From positions 4,931,186 through 4,995,185 of the forward strand of contig JABBOT010000005.1 of NCBI GenBank assembly GCA_016165875.1: a stretch of DNA of 64,000 bases, given 5' to 3'. This DNA comes from Acanthopleura granulata (lineage: Eukaryota; Mollusca; Polyplacophora; Chitonida; Chitonidae). Positions 25,276 to 37,411 of the stretch are shown piece after piece; position 1 is the stretch's first letter, and each line of letters opens with the position of its first letter. The notes below the pieces were generated by a model that had not been told where the DNA came from, ran no database searches, and saw only the letters and a program-made list of their open reading frames with translations. Position numbers and translations under genes: made by a program.

Positions 25276-27644
25276 CTTAGGAGGTATGTGCCAGAAATTT
25301 CTGAATAGTAGCACTAAATTTTGAACTTATATACCACCATAATGTCAGCAAAAATTCCATAGTCTGAACAATAGGCCTACCCCCAAACAACATGATCAGT
25401 ACTTGCATTACTTGAACTATGCCAGCAAAATCTGAACAATATCTTACACGTACCACAAGTTATAGGATAAAATCAAAATTCTGTCTGCACTTAAACTGAG
25501 TTCAAAACAAAGGTATGGGAATTTCAGGCAACTGATCAGTAAAATAACTTGAAGTGTTTTCATACTGATATCATGATTTGTTCTCTGTTTGAAAGCCTTC
25601 CATGCAGCCTCAGGACAATACCAAGTCTGTACAAAGAACACCAGGTTAACATAATCTTATTATTACGCCTGAAATATCAATCAGATTTTTAATGCATGTG
25701 ACAAGCCCTTAAGGAAAGGACAGTTCTTTTCCTGCTTCATGTTATTAATTCCTTATTGAATGTGCATGTGTGAAGAATTCTGCAGGATCTATGTGTGATT
25801 TCAACAACTTACCCTGATCGTCACAGAGTGGTAAGTAAAGAAAAATAAAGCAAAATAAATGAATATAAACACCACAATCCATTGCCCAAAGTGAATCTGT
25901 GTGTTTTTTTTAAACAAAATTCAAAGAACAAACAAAATATCTGCATTCTACTTAAAAGAAAACAAAAGAAAATTTTAACCCAAGTTATTTCCGTTCACAC
26001 AGATTTAAACAGGTGTAGGTATCTTTTATGCTTGCTGCTTGGTGCGCACGTTAACTCTTTTAATCACTTTTCAAAGTGGAAGGCAATGAGATTCTCCATT
26101 TTAGAGAAACCGGAAATAAGATGTCGCATTGCCTGCACACTGTTCAGTATTAGGGGTGAGACACTTTTTTGTGTGCGAAGTACAGTCTCCTTTATTATTA
26201 TAATCAAGGGCCATGCATTGTGGTCTCCTGGTTGAGATCTCGGGGAATAACCCCGGACATATTCCACTGCAACTTTCTCATTGAAAATGTATGTATATCA
26301 GATTTGTCTCGTAATCAGAAGGAAAATGGCTGATTTAACACTACTTCTACATGGCAATGTGGTGAACCAGAAACAGGTGGCCTCACAGTGGAAGCAGATG
26401 CCTTCATTCTCATTTTGTCCAGTGCTATCTTCTCTTTTAAAGCAACACCAATTAAGCACTGATCAAGAATTCCTATTCAAGGTCAAAAGTACAACATAAA
26501 TTTTTCCTCCAAAAAAGAGAGATACCACAGACATCAACACTAACAATTTAGTCTGTAGATCAAGCAAACTGCAAACTGCACAGTCAAGCTGTGATATTTC
26601 CCACACAGGAATTTGCACGTCTCGCAGCAAATCCCATCAAACATTTAATAACTGAATGAATCACATCAACAGATACGACACCCATGTTTAAATTCAGGAT
26701 ATTAAAAATTTTACCAACTACCTCTCAGCTAATGGAGGATACTATTAGCTACAAGAGTATTTCTTTCATATCTAACAAAACATCCATATTTGGACTGAGA
26801 GCTTTGCTGTGTGTTTATCAAATATGAACAAACAGAAAAAACAAAATGAAAATACAGAAATGAAATCAGCAATATTTCCATTCACTTTACTTTTGAATCC
26901 TTTTCTATTTTTCTACGCATTAAAAATAGGAAATAAATTAATAATAAGGTTGTGTTCACAAGTCACACTGTCCAAATCGTCTGGAAAAATCAATGTAAGC
27001 CTTAATCAAGGTCTTATGCTGACATGTGAAGAGACGGGAAATGTTCGGAAATCGTTCCACAGCGCAGAAGTTATCTCTAACAGCCTACACTTTAACTGAT
27101 CATGCAGATGGTAACATAATAAGCACTATGACAATGGTAATAAACAGCTGAAACTGAGCCACAACAAAGGCCTTTTGGTAAAAAGATGAGGACGCCTGGT
27201 ATAAGCTTATCACCTCGGCGAAAATCTTCATGCTATAAAGGCATCTGTCGATGGATGCTGCACGGGAAGGAACCAGGCAGTTGGCACCATTAGGTGAAGA
27301 CTCCGCGAAAGGCAAAGGTTGGACGGCAGTGTATTAAAGATCAGTGCTCTCAGGAAACGCGGCTTCCTGTAAACATGTTTCCGGAGCGCCTGCTGGCCGG
27401 AACTGATTAGGCCCCTGCCACAGTCTTACTCTCCTCGCCTGTTGACCACTAGTTGCTGCCAGTCATACAAAATGACTTTTGCAAAAACTTGGTCTGATGT
27501 GGGTGACTTGTCAAAGAGAGTCAGTTATATCAGATTGATGGCCGGCTCTGTGTTCGCTGCCATCTGTGGGGCTGAGTCAACTTTATACACTGGTCCTCAT
27601 CCTCTGTTTGGAGAATGGTTTGTAATATACAGACAGATCTAACA
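25276..27644. other. Unique stretch without a supported gene
   Basis: No exon is supported. Open frames of 117 (25882-26235) and 96 codons (26809-27099) lack recognisable features. The segment at about 27220-27640 is clearly less AT-rich than its surroundings, has no repeats and is a candidate conserved regulatory element or an unrecognised exon cluster. Confidence 0.5.
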
Positions 27645-28255
27645 TCTGCAAATCAGATCTGTAACCCACCTATAAATCAGGTGACACATCCAGAACTAAT
27701 ACTGCTGGCAAACTGAAAGACACCCAAGCACATCTGCAAACCATTCTGACACATCGAAAGTTTGTCACCCACCTCTATAAGTGAAACCTTTACAAATCAT
27801 CTGTGACATATTTGCAAATCACATGTGACACATCTACAAATCATCTTTCACATCTTATAAAATCACAACTCATCTCTGACATCTACATATGATGTGACAT
27901 TTACAAATCCTCAGCTAACGACGAATCATACATGTACATGATACATCTACAAATCATGTGTGACATCTAAAAATCACCCGTGTCATCTATAAGTCATCTA
28001 GTGACAGTCATGTGTAGCACATCTACAAAACATAAGTGGCACATCTACACATCATGTGACACATCGACAAATCACACGTGACACATCTACAAATCATATG
28101 TGACACATCTACAAATCATATGTGACACATCAATAAATCATCTATGACATACAAATCATGACGCCTGTACGTCATACTTGACATCTACAAATATGTTACA
28201 CATCTAGTAATCATCTACGACACATGTACAAATGATATGTGACACATATATCATA
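27645..28255. repeat. 22-bp tandem repeat, diverged array
   Basis: Units resemble acacatctacaaatcatatgtg. Two adjacent perfect units start at 28080 and 28102. Elsewhere the units vary between about 18 and 26 bp. The array spans about 600 bp and is among the most diverged in the window. It has no coding capacity. Confidence 0.87.
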
Positions 28256-30174
28256 TACAATAATCAGCAGATCAGGTTGGCTCAATTTCAAAGCTTTCCC
28301 AATCTTAATCACAAAATCCCTGATCCTGACATAATAAAGTTACTTTCAAAATTCAGGCTTTCAAACACTTTCCAAGCCCAGTTCAAACCCTGCCATGTTT
28401 GAATTCTCCATTTGTAAGCTAATCTAAAATATTGTGGCTTTAAATTTATGTATAAGACAAAAAACAATCCATAACAGCTGAAACTAAAGTTACCTTATTT
28501 ACTACAAAAAAGTATGAAAAACAAAATGTCAAGAAAATACACATATTTAATAACCAAAGCACTACTTATTTCATGCTTAGCAGAGAAATGTTAACGATCT
28601 TTGCCAGCACCTAACATGCCACGAGCACTTGCACTTTCTGACTACTGATCAATCAAATGGAATGGATCATGGCCCACTTCATTTGACTTGCATGCAACAT
28701 GTCATTTCTGTGCATCATACCATTTCAGTGAGTCTTAGGATATATGCCTCACAGCGGAGTGTTTATGACGATCATTGCACAACAACTGTACAAACTGAAG
28801 ATATTAATATAACACAAAACTGTACCGAGAGGCCTTTATGCTTGTACATGTGCTCCTGGGCACAGACCCATGCAATGTCAAAACTCATTCCTTCAGAAGA
28901 ATTTGGTTACAAAGGTAACATACAACAATACACTGTTCCATTACAACAAACTGTCATTCAGGGGTTAGAAAACTTCCTATTTCTAGATAAATTACACACA
29001 TCTATGAAGTCACTTAAGATAATTTTCTGAGTCTGGGAGTTTATCAAAGAGTACATTATTTAGAAAGGGTAGGGGAAATTGGCTACGTCCATTTAACAAA
29101 CTGTTGGCCAAAAATAACTTCACAAAACCAGCAACACGCACATCTTTGAACAACAAAAGTATGAGCTATACCCATACATCAGGAAATGCAGCTCTTGGAA
29201 AATTTTTAGTGCATGAAGAGAATAACTTAACCTGAACTCAAAGAAGACACAGAGGAATTTCTCATGACCAGGCAAGTACTGATCAAAGACCAGCTTTGCG
29301 CCCCTTCTCCACAGTGACAACGCCCATCAGTTGCCCTTTTCCCCACTAAGATTATCTGACCATTTTTGTGAAGCTCCCAAGGGCAGAGATAATGGACGGT
29401 TAAGGTGAAATGATGGATTCTATGTCACAGCCTCAGAAATATTCTCACACCATACACCCTATCCCTCCACCTGACAAGATTAAACTTCTGTAGTCCCTAA
29501 TGAAAAATTGATCAAAACCAAAACTGGAAGCTTTATGCTTGTCGTGAGTAAATCAATGCCGCTTAGAGGTCTGGGCTAGAAAATGGGGGGGGGGGGGTTA
29601 TATAAAGGACAGGTCACCTCACCTATCTGCCACTTAATAAGCCAATGTCAATCTGTTCCGAGCAGGTCGTTGGCACTAAGACCTATCCTCCCAGCGACTG
29701 TCACATTTCTTTTGAGGGCCATCTATTAAAAATAAATACTTCATCTGCAAAGCATTATCTGCTTGTACAAACATTAACATTATGATCTATGACAGCACAA
29801 ATGCTGAATGTATACACAATGAATATGAATGACACACTGTTTCTCAGTTTGCCGGCATTTAATTATTTATTTTCTTCATCTGATTGTGATTTAATATCAT
29901 ATTTAAGCACTTTCCTCTTTCACAATATCAGTCTGTTCATATGAGAAACAATTATGGCTGGGGAAAACCACCAACCTTTGGCAAGTTAATGATTAACATT
30001 CCCATGTGTTTGCTTTGAGTGCTATAACAATTAACATCCCCTTTTGAAGCATGTTTACTGGCATCTCAATTTTGTATCAGTTGAAATAAAAGTCGGCTAC
30101 TCTCCATCATCCCAGCAAATTTTTACCCTAACAGAGTTGCCTTACTGAAACACCAAGCCAAAGACACCAGGCTC
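28256..30174. other. Unique stretch with a G13 run
   Basis: A run of 13 G lies at 29585-29597. A 133-codon plus-strand frame at 28629-29030 is the longest non-repeat frame in the window, but it shows no domain, signal peptide or splice support and is compatible with chance. Nothing else is recognised. Confidence 0.5.
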
Positions 30175-30400
30175 CACATCACGAAGCTGTCTTAGACTTA
30201 AAACTTAGTCTTAACTTCTGGTATAATTCCTTCAATTAAACCTGAGCTTAAATGGTTATTTTCATTTTTGTCATGAAGGTGTAGGAGAACTCTTAGTATT
30301 TAAATAAAATTCCTCAGGTTGAGTCATAATTTTAGAGCAATGAACAGTTTTGCAGTTAAGACTAAGTTTGCCTTAAATCAGTGATTAAGACATTCCTCTT
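30175..30400. mobile_element. Possible MITE with internal inverted repeats
   Basis: AAACTTAGTCTTAAC at 30201-30215 is perfectly complementary in reverse to GTTAAGACTAAGTTT at 30355-30369. Further partial complementarity lies outside them (tcttagacttaa against ttaaatcagtgattaagac). Total size of about 200 bp, AT-rich and without coding capacity, fits a miniature inverted-repeat transposable element. No target duplication or transposase family could be fixed. Confidence 0.4.
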
Positions 30401-30727
30401 GAGTCAACCAGCGCGAGGCCTACTTATCCCTTCATACTGAGTGCTGATCAACAAAGTACTAAGACAAAGTAACCTCCACACTAACCCAGGCCTCTTGTAA
30501 ATACACGCACACAGCAATTAAAGTAAGTACTTCAGTAAAAACATTTCTTTCGCACGAGATGTTTACCACTGACATTAATCTCCAACAAACAATTATTCTG
30601 TTTCAATTTTTTTTCTTCTTTTTTTTCTTTGGGTACAAAAGCAATCCATAACAGTGGTAAACAGCAGTTTGTTTCTGGGGGCCTTAAATCTGTGATTATC
30701 CGAGCCTTATTTACCAAATAGGTTGAT

Positions 30728-30785
30728 GGATGTACCATGTTCACAGGATGTACCATCTCCAGAGGATATACCATGTCCAGAGAAA
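30728..30785. repeat. 18-bp tandem repeat, about 3 copies
   Basis: ggatgtaccatgttcaca, ggatgtaccatctccaga and ggatataccatgtccaga start at 30728, 30746 and 30764. Confidence 0.85.
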
Positions 30786-30994
30786 TTTTATGCTAGAGTG
30801 GATAATTTAAAGAGCAAAAAAACTGAAACTATCCGAAAAATGCAGGACCTCATCTGTCATTCTATCTTACTGCATTTTTTGAATACCTCCAAAAAACATG
30901 TCCAATATATCATCTAAATGTCATCTGAATCTTTCATGAAAAGAATTCATTTACTTTCTTTATCTCTGTTGGTAATCCATGAATAACATTATTA

Positions 30995-31182
30995 TCATTT
31001 GATTTATTTATTTATTTAATTGATGTTTTACACCTTACACAAGAATATTTCACTTATACAACAGCAGCCAGCGTTGTGGGGGGAGGAAACTGGGCAGAGC
31101 CTGGGGTAAACCCATGACCATCCACATGTTAGTAGCAGGCCTTCCCACGCGCTGCCGGAGAGAAAACCAGCATGAGCTGACT
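30995..31182 (-). mobile_element. SINE, 5'-truncated copy
   Basis: The reversed AAATA tail (gatttatttatttatttaat) is followed by ttgatgttttacacc, aagaatatttcacttatac, gtgggggg, actgggcagagcc, ccatgaccatcc, accttccc(acgcg) and accagcatgagctg. It ends near the B-box region, so the tRNA-like head is missing. Confidence 0.9.
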
Positions 31183-34100
31183 GTTATTTGAAGATAAAAC
31201 TATCCATTAGTTTTAACAACCTACCAAATATTTTAATAACAGATTACACTATAAATTAAAATCGTTGCCCTTAATTCACAAGGTCATCAACAGACCAGTG
31301 CGTCTGTATGAATAAGAAACTTAGAATTTAGGAAGATACTGTCATTCATCATACATTATCTTGTTTGCAATGTAACACATAAATTGTTTCCCCTCTGCAA
31401 GCAATCAACTGAGCAGTCATTACCAGGCAGCCATGTGCAATTCCTAGGCGAAGACACTGGCAAAATCGTCATACCCCAAAAGCTGAAAACGCATTTGTAT
31501 GCATGATTTTGAGTATATATACACACATATGTACATATAGTAAATATATGTGACAACAGGCACAATAAACTATAGAAAGTAAATAGCTGACAGTTTATGC
31601 CTTTTCATCCATGTATAAAATGTGACCTTAGTTGGCAAGATCTAGGTGATCACAGCCAATGAAATGCAGGCATACATTCAGGCCTGTTGGTCAACATGCT
31701 GACCACAATAAACATGTCCAACTTGACGTCTGAACCACAATTTAAAATACATGGTACTTTATCAAGACAGGTTGGGTATATATACAAACAAAGGCAATAG
31801 CCCATGCCATACGATTCTATCAACATTTCAAATTTAAATCCCTTTTCAAAGTATGACAAGAAGAATGAGAACTACAGTTACTACCTTTCATTATCTAGTG
31901 ACGGTTGAGCTGATGGCAAAGTTCAGGACAGATATATGCCCCAGAAAGCTGTTAATCTCTCACTCTCCTGTGCATTCCATGCTAGACTGATAACACCTAT
32001 CCATGTACTATGCATGCAACCAAGGGCGTCAGTTTTTTAAAACATGCTACACAGTAATGAATCTAACAGCTAGGTGTGTGCCCCTGAAGACGACCGCAGT
32101 TAACTCATTTACCTCAATGATACAGCAATATGTCCTTTTCTCCATCCCAGACCTTTAATAACCCCTGACAACAAGCCACATTAGGGAAGGGTACCGGTTG
32201 ACCACTCCTCATTTTGTACTTATTTCCCTATCAGCTGCAATCTCCTCAACAGACAACTGTTTGTCCAGTGGGGACCAAAGGCTTAGGCCAAGCCGACAAA
32301 ATATTTGAAGCATTATTGAGGATGACTTTTTGCCTCCAGGGTTGCTCTTTAAGTGCTGCGATGAACAGTTTCAATGCAGCGAAGCCTCCCCAGAGGCCAC
32401 ATGAACTTCTCAGTTGGTCCCCATGTAGACATTTCCTTGATTGTTTTATACCATGTCTGTGGAACTGATACCACGTCTGCAGCGTGATGACCAGGTGACA
32501 AAAACAGTGTAAAACCAGGGAAAGTAAAAGCAAAGGCTGCCTAAGTTACTGATCAATGAAGTTCAAACTCAACAAGGTTCTGTTTCCTACTGGTATGCAT
32601 GTGTTCCACAAATTTGGTTTGCCTTCAACACTATTTCCTGAGATCAGAGTGAAGTTATAAGGACCCCATTTGTTTTTCACTATTCATTATTCGAATGTAG
32701 AATATCGTGCATATTTTTGATTATTTGTTATTCGCAGGGAGAATAACGACCGGTAGAATGTTATATGTTATTTGCTTTTCAAATGTCGAATATTGTGCAA
32801 GCACATTTTTGGTTATTCAAATGTCAAATATCTTCCTAGAACGTTTTTCATTATCTTAGTCTAACGTATAAAATAGTCGCTTAGAAGTATAGGCTTTATC
32901 AGGGTATGGACTCATTGACTGACTGATTGATTGGTTGAATGGCTGATTTACAATTATCGAGCTGTACGCTCACAAGGCAATGTATGCTAATAAGGTTCTA
33001 AATCAATCAATCAATCACTTCATACAAATATAGTGCTTCTGATTCTAGCACTTTATTCGAGACTTGACTTCTATATTGCCACCACATTATTTGACAGGAA
33101 AAAGCGGTGATATCTCAATAACATATGCTGCCATGTTTTTAAATCACTCAGTCCTTACCAATATGTTGCTTCTATCGCTAACACCTTACTGGAGACCTGA
33201 ATAACACAAAGAACACTAGCACGACATCGATATTGAAACAGCAAATAATGAAATTTGATAGTGGAGAAATTTAAGTAGGAAAGTATGTTTTGTTTCTATG
33301 CTTGGCATAGTATCATGAGTAATATCCTAATACAATGTTCGAAATTTGAATAAAAAAAAACAAATGTGGAGATAGCTTCTATACTGCTAGCCTCTTTTTC
33401 AAGGTCTCAATGATAAAAAAATGTTCCAGAACGATCCATATCCGATATTTGAGTAACAAATAACTAAAAATCAAACTGGTGCTTTAACTTCTGGTTGTCT
33501 CCTTGAGATACGTTATATGCAAAGATTGGCTGACTGAATGGAGCTGAACAGCGCATCAGCAGTATTCCACCCACATCACAGTGATTACACAAGGATTGTA
33601 AAACAGAGAGACAGGCAGACAGACAGACAGATATATAATACACGGCTAATATCCAATGACTAAATTGGCTTAACCACAAATACTGTCAATATAATACTAC
33701 AAAGATTATGTTTAACTCGTCCACACAGGTAGAATTAGAGCATAGGCCCCTACTGGCTAACTCCCAGAAGTTATCATATACAAGCAACTTAAGAAAAGTC
33801 AAATAATTTCATAGCCACTGTGGTTACGAAAAATACAAGCACTGGCCTTTATCATGTATTTGTACAACTTACATATGACTAGTTGTATTTTCTGTTAAAT
33901 TTAACAGTATCATTCATGCTGATCTCTGATTGGTTCCTGAAGATATGTCACATTTTCAGAGAAAGCATTATTGTCCATGAAAAAAGAAACTTGATTCTAG
34001 GAAGAAGTGCACTGCCAAAAAAGAAGAGAGGCTGCAGGAAGCCTTCAAGAAGATATTCCTTGTCAGCGCAAGTGGCTGCAGTCAACCCAAAGTACAACAG

Positions 34101-37099
34101 TTTTCTCAACAGATCATCAGTCACAGGAAATTTACCATTAAAGGGGATAATTTCATTTCGAACACGATAAAAGTTTAACACGGGGGAAACTTCAATGGTG
34201 TGAAATGACAAAAGATGGAAGATGTTTTTTCACCTTAAAGCTTGGGGCTAAACCAATGTGAAGCAACATCTTCACGCCAGTAACATTGCATTTCAGGAAA
34301 TCATTACGTGTTGCTCTTTGCTTGCCAGAAATCATTCATGATTGGTCAATCCAATGATGACAATCCATTCATAATGACTTTTACACCAGAGAATACTGTA
34401 CCAGGTTTCTTAGGGAAAAATCAATAATGCAGTTCTTTCAAAAAAAGGGATCATTATGCCCTATAAAAAGGGGTCATTCCTTCTTGTTCAACCATGCAAC
34501 TTTCTCCAATGATTAAAGATGAAGATTACATAAGAAATAAATTATTAAAAATACACTGCAAACTCGAACCCTGATAATCACATATTATCCTTCATAATGT
34601 TTCCCCTTTAAAAACATCATGGCAAGCCTTTTCTCCATTAATTTGCAATGATTGTCTTCAAACAGCACACCTGGCAATGTATAGCTAGCATCAAACATTA
34701 CATGTACACATGTGATTAGTACCTAAGACTTTTTAATGGTGTTATAAAGACACGCACATGAAATATCCACTGCATTTAATCTATTATCCTTATATATATA
34801 TACATATGTATATATACATCCAGGTTGTCTTTAACACTTTAGTTATAAATATTTCTCATTCGTACATATATATTTACAGTTTATGACTATCACCAAACCG
34901 TGCAACATGAGTATGTTTAAAATCAGCACAAATTCATGTATAACACTTTTTGTACCTCCATGCATGATCCCTGCAACAGAGTATCACTGCTGCTAAAACC
35001 AGCACTGCTGTCTATTACAATGTCAGGCCTTCTCCTTGATGCGGATTGCCATATGGGAAACATATATCCATTACTAAGTTTGTCAATTCTTACAGTCTTT
35101 TACATCAATCATTCTGGGATGTTTGTGAATTTAGCATTGTAGACTTGATCATGTTTACATTGCACATACTTGTAACCACAACTGCCTCAATGACTGTGGA
35201 TTTGACTAACTGTCTTAACTGCACGATCTTCCCCACCTAACAGATGTTAACTATTACCTAGCTGATTTCTTTCCCCTCCCCCCCCCAACTGCCTACTAGT
35301 CATTTACACCATGAAGAGCTCTTCGTATGAATAATTCCTAAGGTGCCCAGGAGAAGAATACATGATTTCCAGACCCTATCAGCTGGGACCCTTGCCAACA
35401 CTCAATAATTCACGACCAACACTTTCTGTCCTCACAGTTAGGGCTTTATTTTACAACAGGCCCCCAAACCTTCGACGCATCACCCTGTCGTTGTGGAATT
35501 ATCTTGGCTTGTAGGCTAAGCCAAGAAAAAAACACACCAGTAAGTGGCAAGAACTACATGGCATGCCAATCAAAGATGAACTACGACAGAGTTATGTATA
35601 TCCAGCTCAAAGGCCATTTCTCTTGGATTTTCCAAGAACATCTTATAAAAAAGAAAATCTGGGTCCACGTTCCACTGAAGATGTAAGATTGCTGATATTA
35701 ATATTTTAGGTTTAACATTATCTGAGCATCTGCTTGCCTGTGTGAAGAAGTTAAACTGCATACCCAGTATGTACATGGTGTGACTATAATACAGCAAGCA
35801 ACTATGTACACATTATATCTCACCAAACAGTAAAAGTTTTCACCACAACAGAGGAGTTGCGAAGTGGAACTCTTCTGTCATAGAAGGTAAAAGGAGTTCA
35901 ACTGTGTCATGTGACTTCTCAAATTTGTCAGGCAATTTTGCTGATTTTAATTTACCGATCACCTGTCTTGTGGTTTTAGGGAGGTACAAATGACCTCTCC
36001 TTCAATCAGGAGTTTCTTAATTTAAAGAACTTCCAGTTCCTCAATTTTAGCTATCATACATCTAGTCTAAATAATTTTTTTGAAACTTTTCTTCGACGCC
36101 TATGTTATAGTACATATAACCAGAAATAGTTGCCAAACATTTTTGACAGGTCACATGGTACAGTAGAGCTTTCTTACTTTTAGTGATAAAAGAATTTGAT
36201 CTCAAAACTCCCTTGTTAAAAGAGAATCCAGTTGATCCGAATATTATGCCAACATGAGGCCACTGTTATAAAGACATGCAGATGGCAGTCTCTATTAATC
36301 ATTAACATTACTATAAATGGCACATCTCCATAAATTACATATCATGCACAGAACTCACGTATAGAGCTTTTTTTAAAAAAAAAAAAAGACAGTTAACTAA
36401 GAAGTTTACAACCACATGTAATAGCAGCTAAATGGGTTCTTCTTAACTTTCCTCCTCTCATAATTTTTCTCACTGCTCTGAGAAACAGCAATCAGTTTAA
36501 TAAACAGGGTCAAAATAGAAGGCAAACTGCCTGACTTTCCTCAAACACGATATCCTTAATGGACTTATCAAGCTTACAGGTATAACATTACAACAGTGCT
36601 AGAGTTCAGACAGATGCCATACAAATACACACAGGACAATGCAGGTAACAAATATAACCATGACAACATGTAACTGTACTTCACATAAAAGCTAAACATC
36701 TGATACACATAGATCTGTTATATCCTAATATATTTAAATTAAACCATGGATACATTTTAGGACCAGTATACCTTATCCTGTCTACTGCACAATCCTGTCA
36801 CAAAACAACTGCTCTCCTGTTTTTAAAGTAAAGCAAGTGCTGACAACATTAATGTCATGTGTAAATAATTTACCAAGCTGATTCTATATATCAGATCTAG
36901 TCAAGAATACTTTTAGGAAACAAAAGAAATATATAAACACTTACTTTACATTGATTCTTGTATCCACCAAGCTTCTGTGACTCCTAATTCAGAATCCCAT
37001 ACATCCTATAAGATTTATATTAGTAGTGTTAAGAGGTGCCAAGTTATGTACATGTAAGGTCACTGAGGGTCGCTGTTAACATTTGTCCCTCCTAGAACA
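31183..37099. other. Long unique stretch without a supported gene
   Basis: Contents seen: an ATTCGAA-rich diverged repeat at 32677-32855; a tgatt/aatca foldback pair near 32915-33018; a CAGA microsatellite at 33608-33632; a TA-rich patch at 34790-34818; an A run near 36371-36387. Opposite-strand frames of 95 and 87 codons at 33883-34211 overlap and neither has a recognisable motif. No exon can be called. Confidence 0.5.
32677..32855. repeat. Diverged tandem repeat of about 65-95 bp with ATTCGAA-like motifs
   Basis: Three imperfect versions of a stretch containing attcgaatgtagaatatcg and atttttggttatt occur in a row, with spacing that varies. The motif itself is nearly palindromic. Confidence 0.5.
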
Positions 37100-37411
37100 C
37101 TATGGCCCAGTCTAATGAAATATGGCCCAGTCCATTAGAATAGGGCCCAATACAGTGCATTATGTTCTCCTCCAGTTGTTTAAGGCCTAGTCCATTGTAA
37201 TGGCCCAGTCCAGTGGAACATGACCCAGTCTAGTGGATTATGGCACAGTGGAACGCTCTAGTCCAGTGGAAGGGCCAAGCCCAGTGTATTATGGTCTAGT
37301 CCAGTGGATTATGGTCTAGTCCAGTGGAATATGGCCTAGTACAATGGAATATGGCCTAGTACAGTGGAATATGGCCTAGTCCAGTGGAATATGGCCTAGT
37401 ACAATGGAAGG
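37100..37411. repeat. 20-bp tandem repeat, about 15 copies
   Basis: The unit is atatggcctagtccagtgga. The right-hand copies (37300-37411) are nearly perfect. The left-hand ones are diverged and interrupted. This gradient suggests that new units were added mainly at the right end. Confidence 0.9.

Noticed and set aside
28629..29030. 133-codon plus frame, longest outside repeats
   Set aside because: No recognisable motif, AT-rich codon use and no splice or promoter support. About one frame of this length is expected by chance in 64 kb of such DNA.
29968..29990. SINE-like string near 29968 resembling one near 24780
   Set aside because: Only about 20 bases resemble the family centre, too little for a call.
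33883..34211. Overlapping frames of 95 (plus) and 87 (minus) codons with protein-like stretches
   Set aside because: Both strands are open over the same bases and neither matches a family I recognise. Length is at chance level.
36945..37014. Minus-strand exon-like segment with GTAAGT donor and a 19-codon frame ending in a stop
   Set aside because: The stop lies 8 bases before the donor, the acceptor pyrimidine tract is poor, and no partner exon was found.
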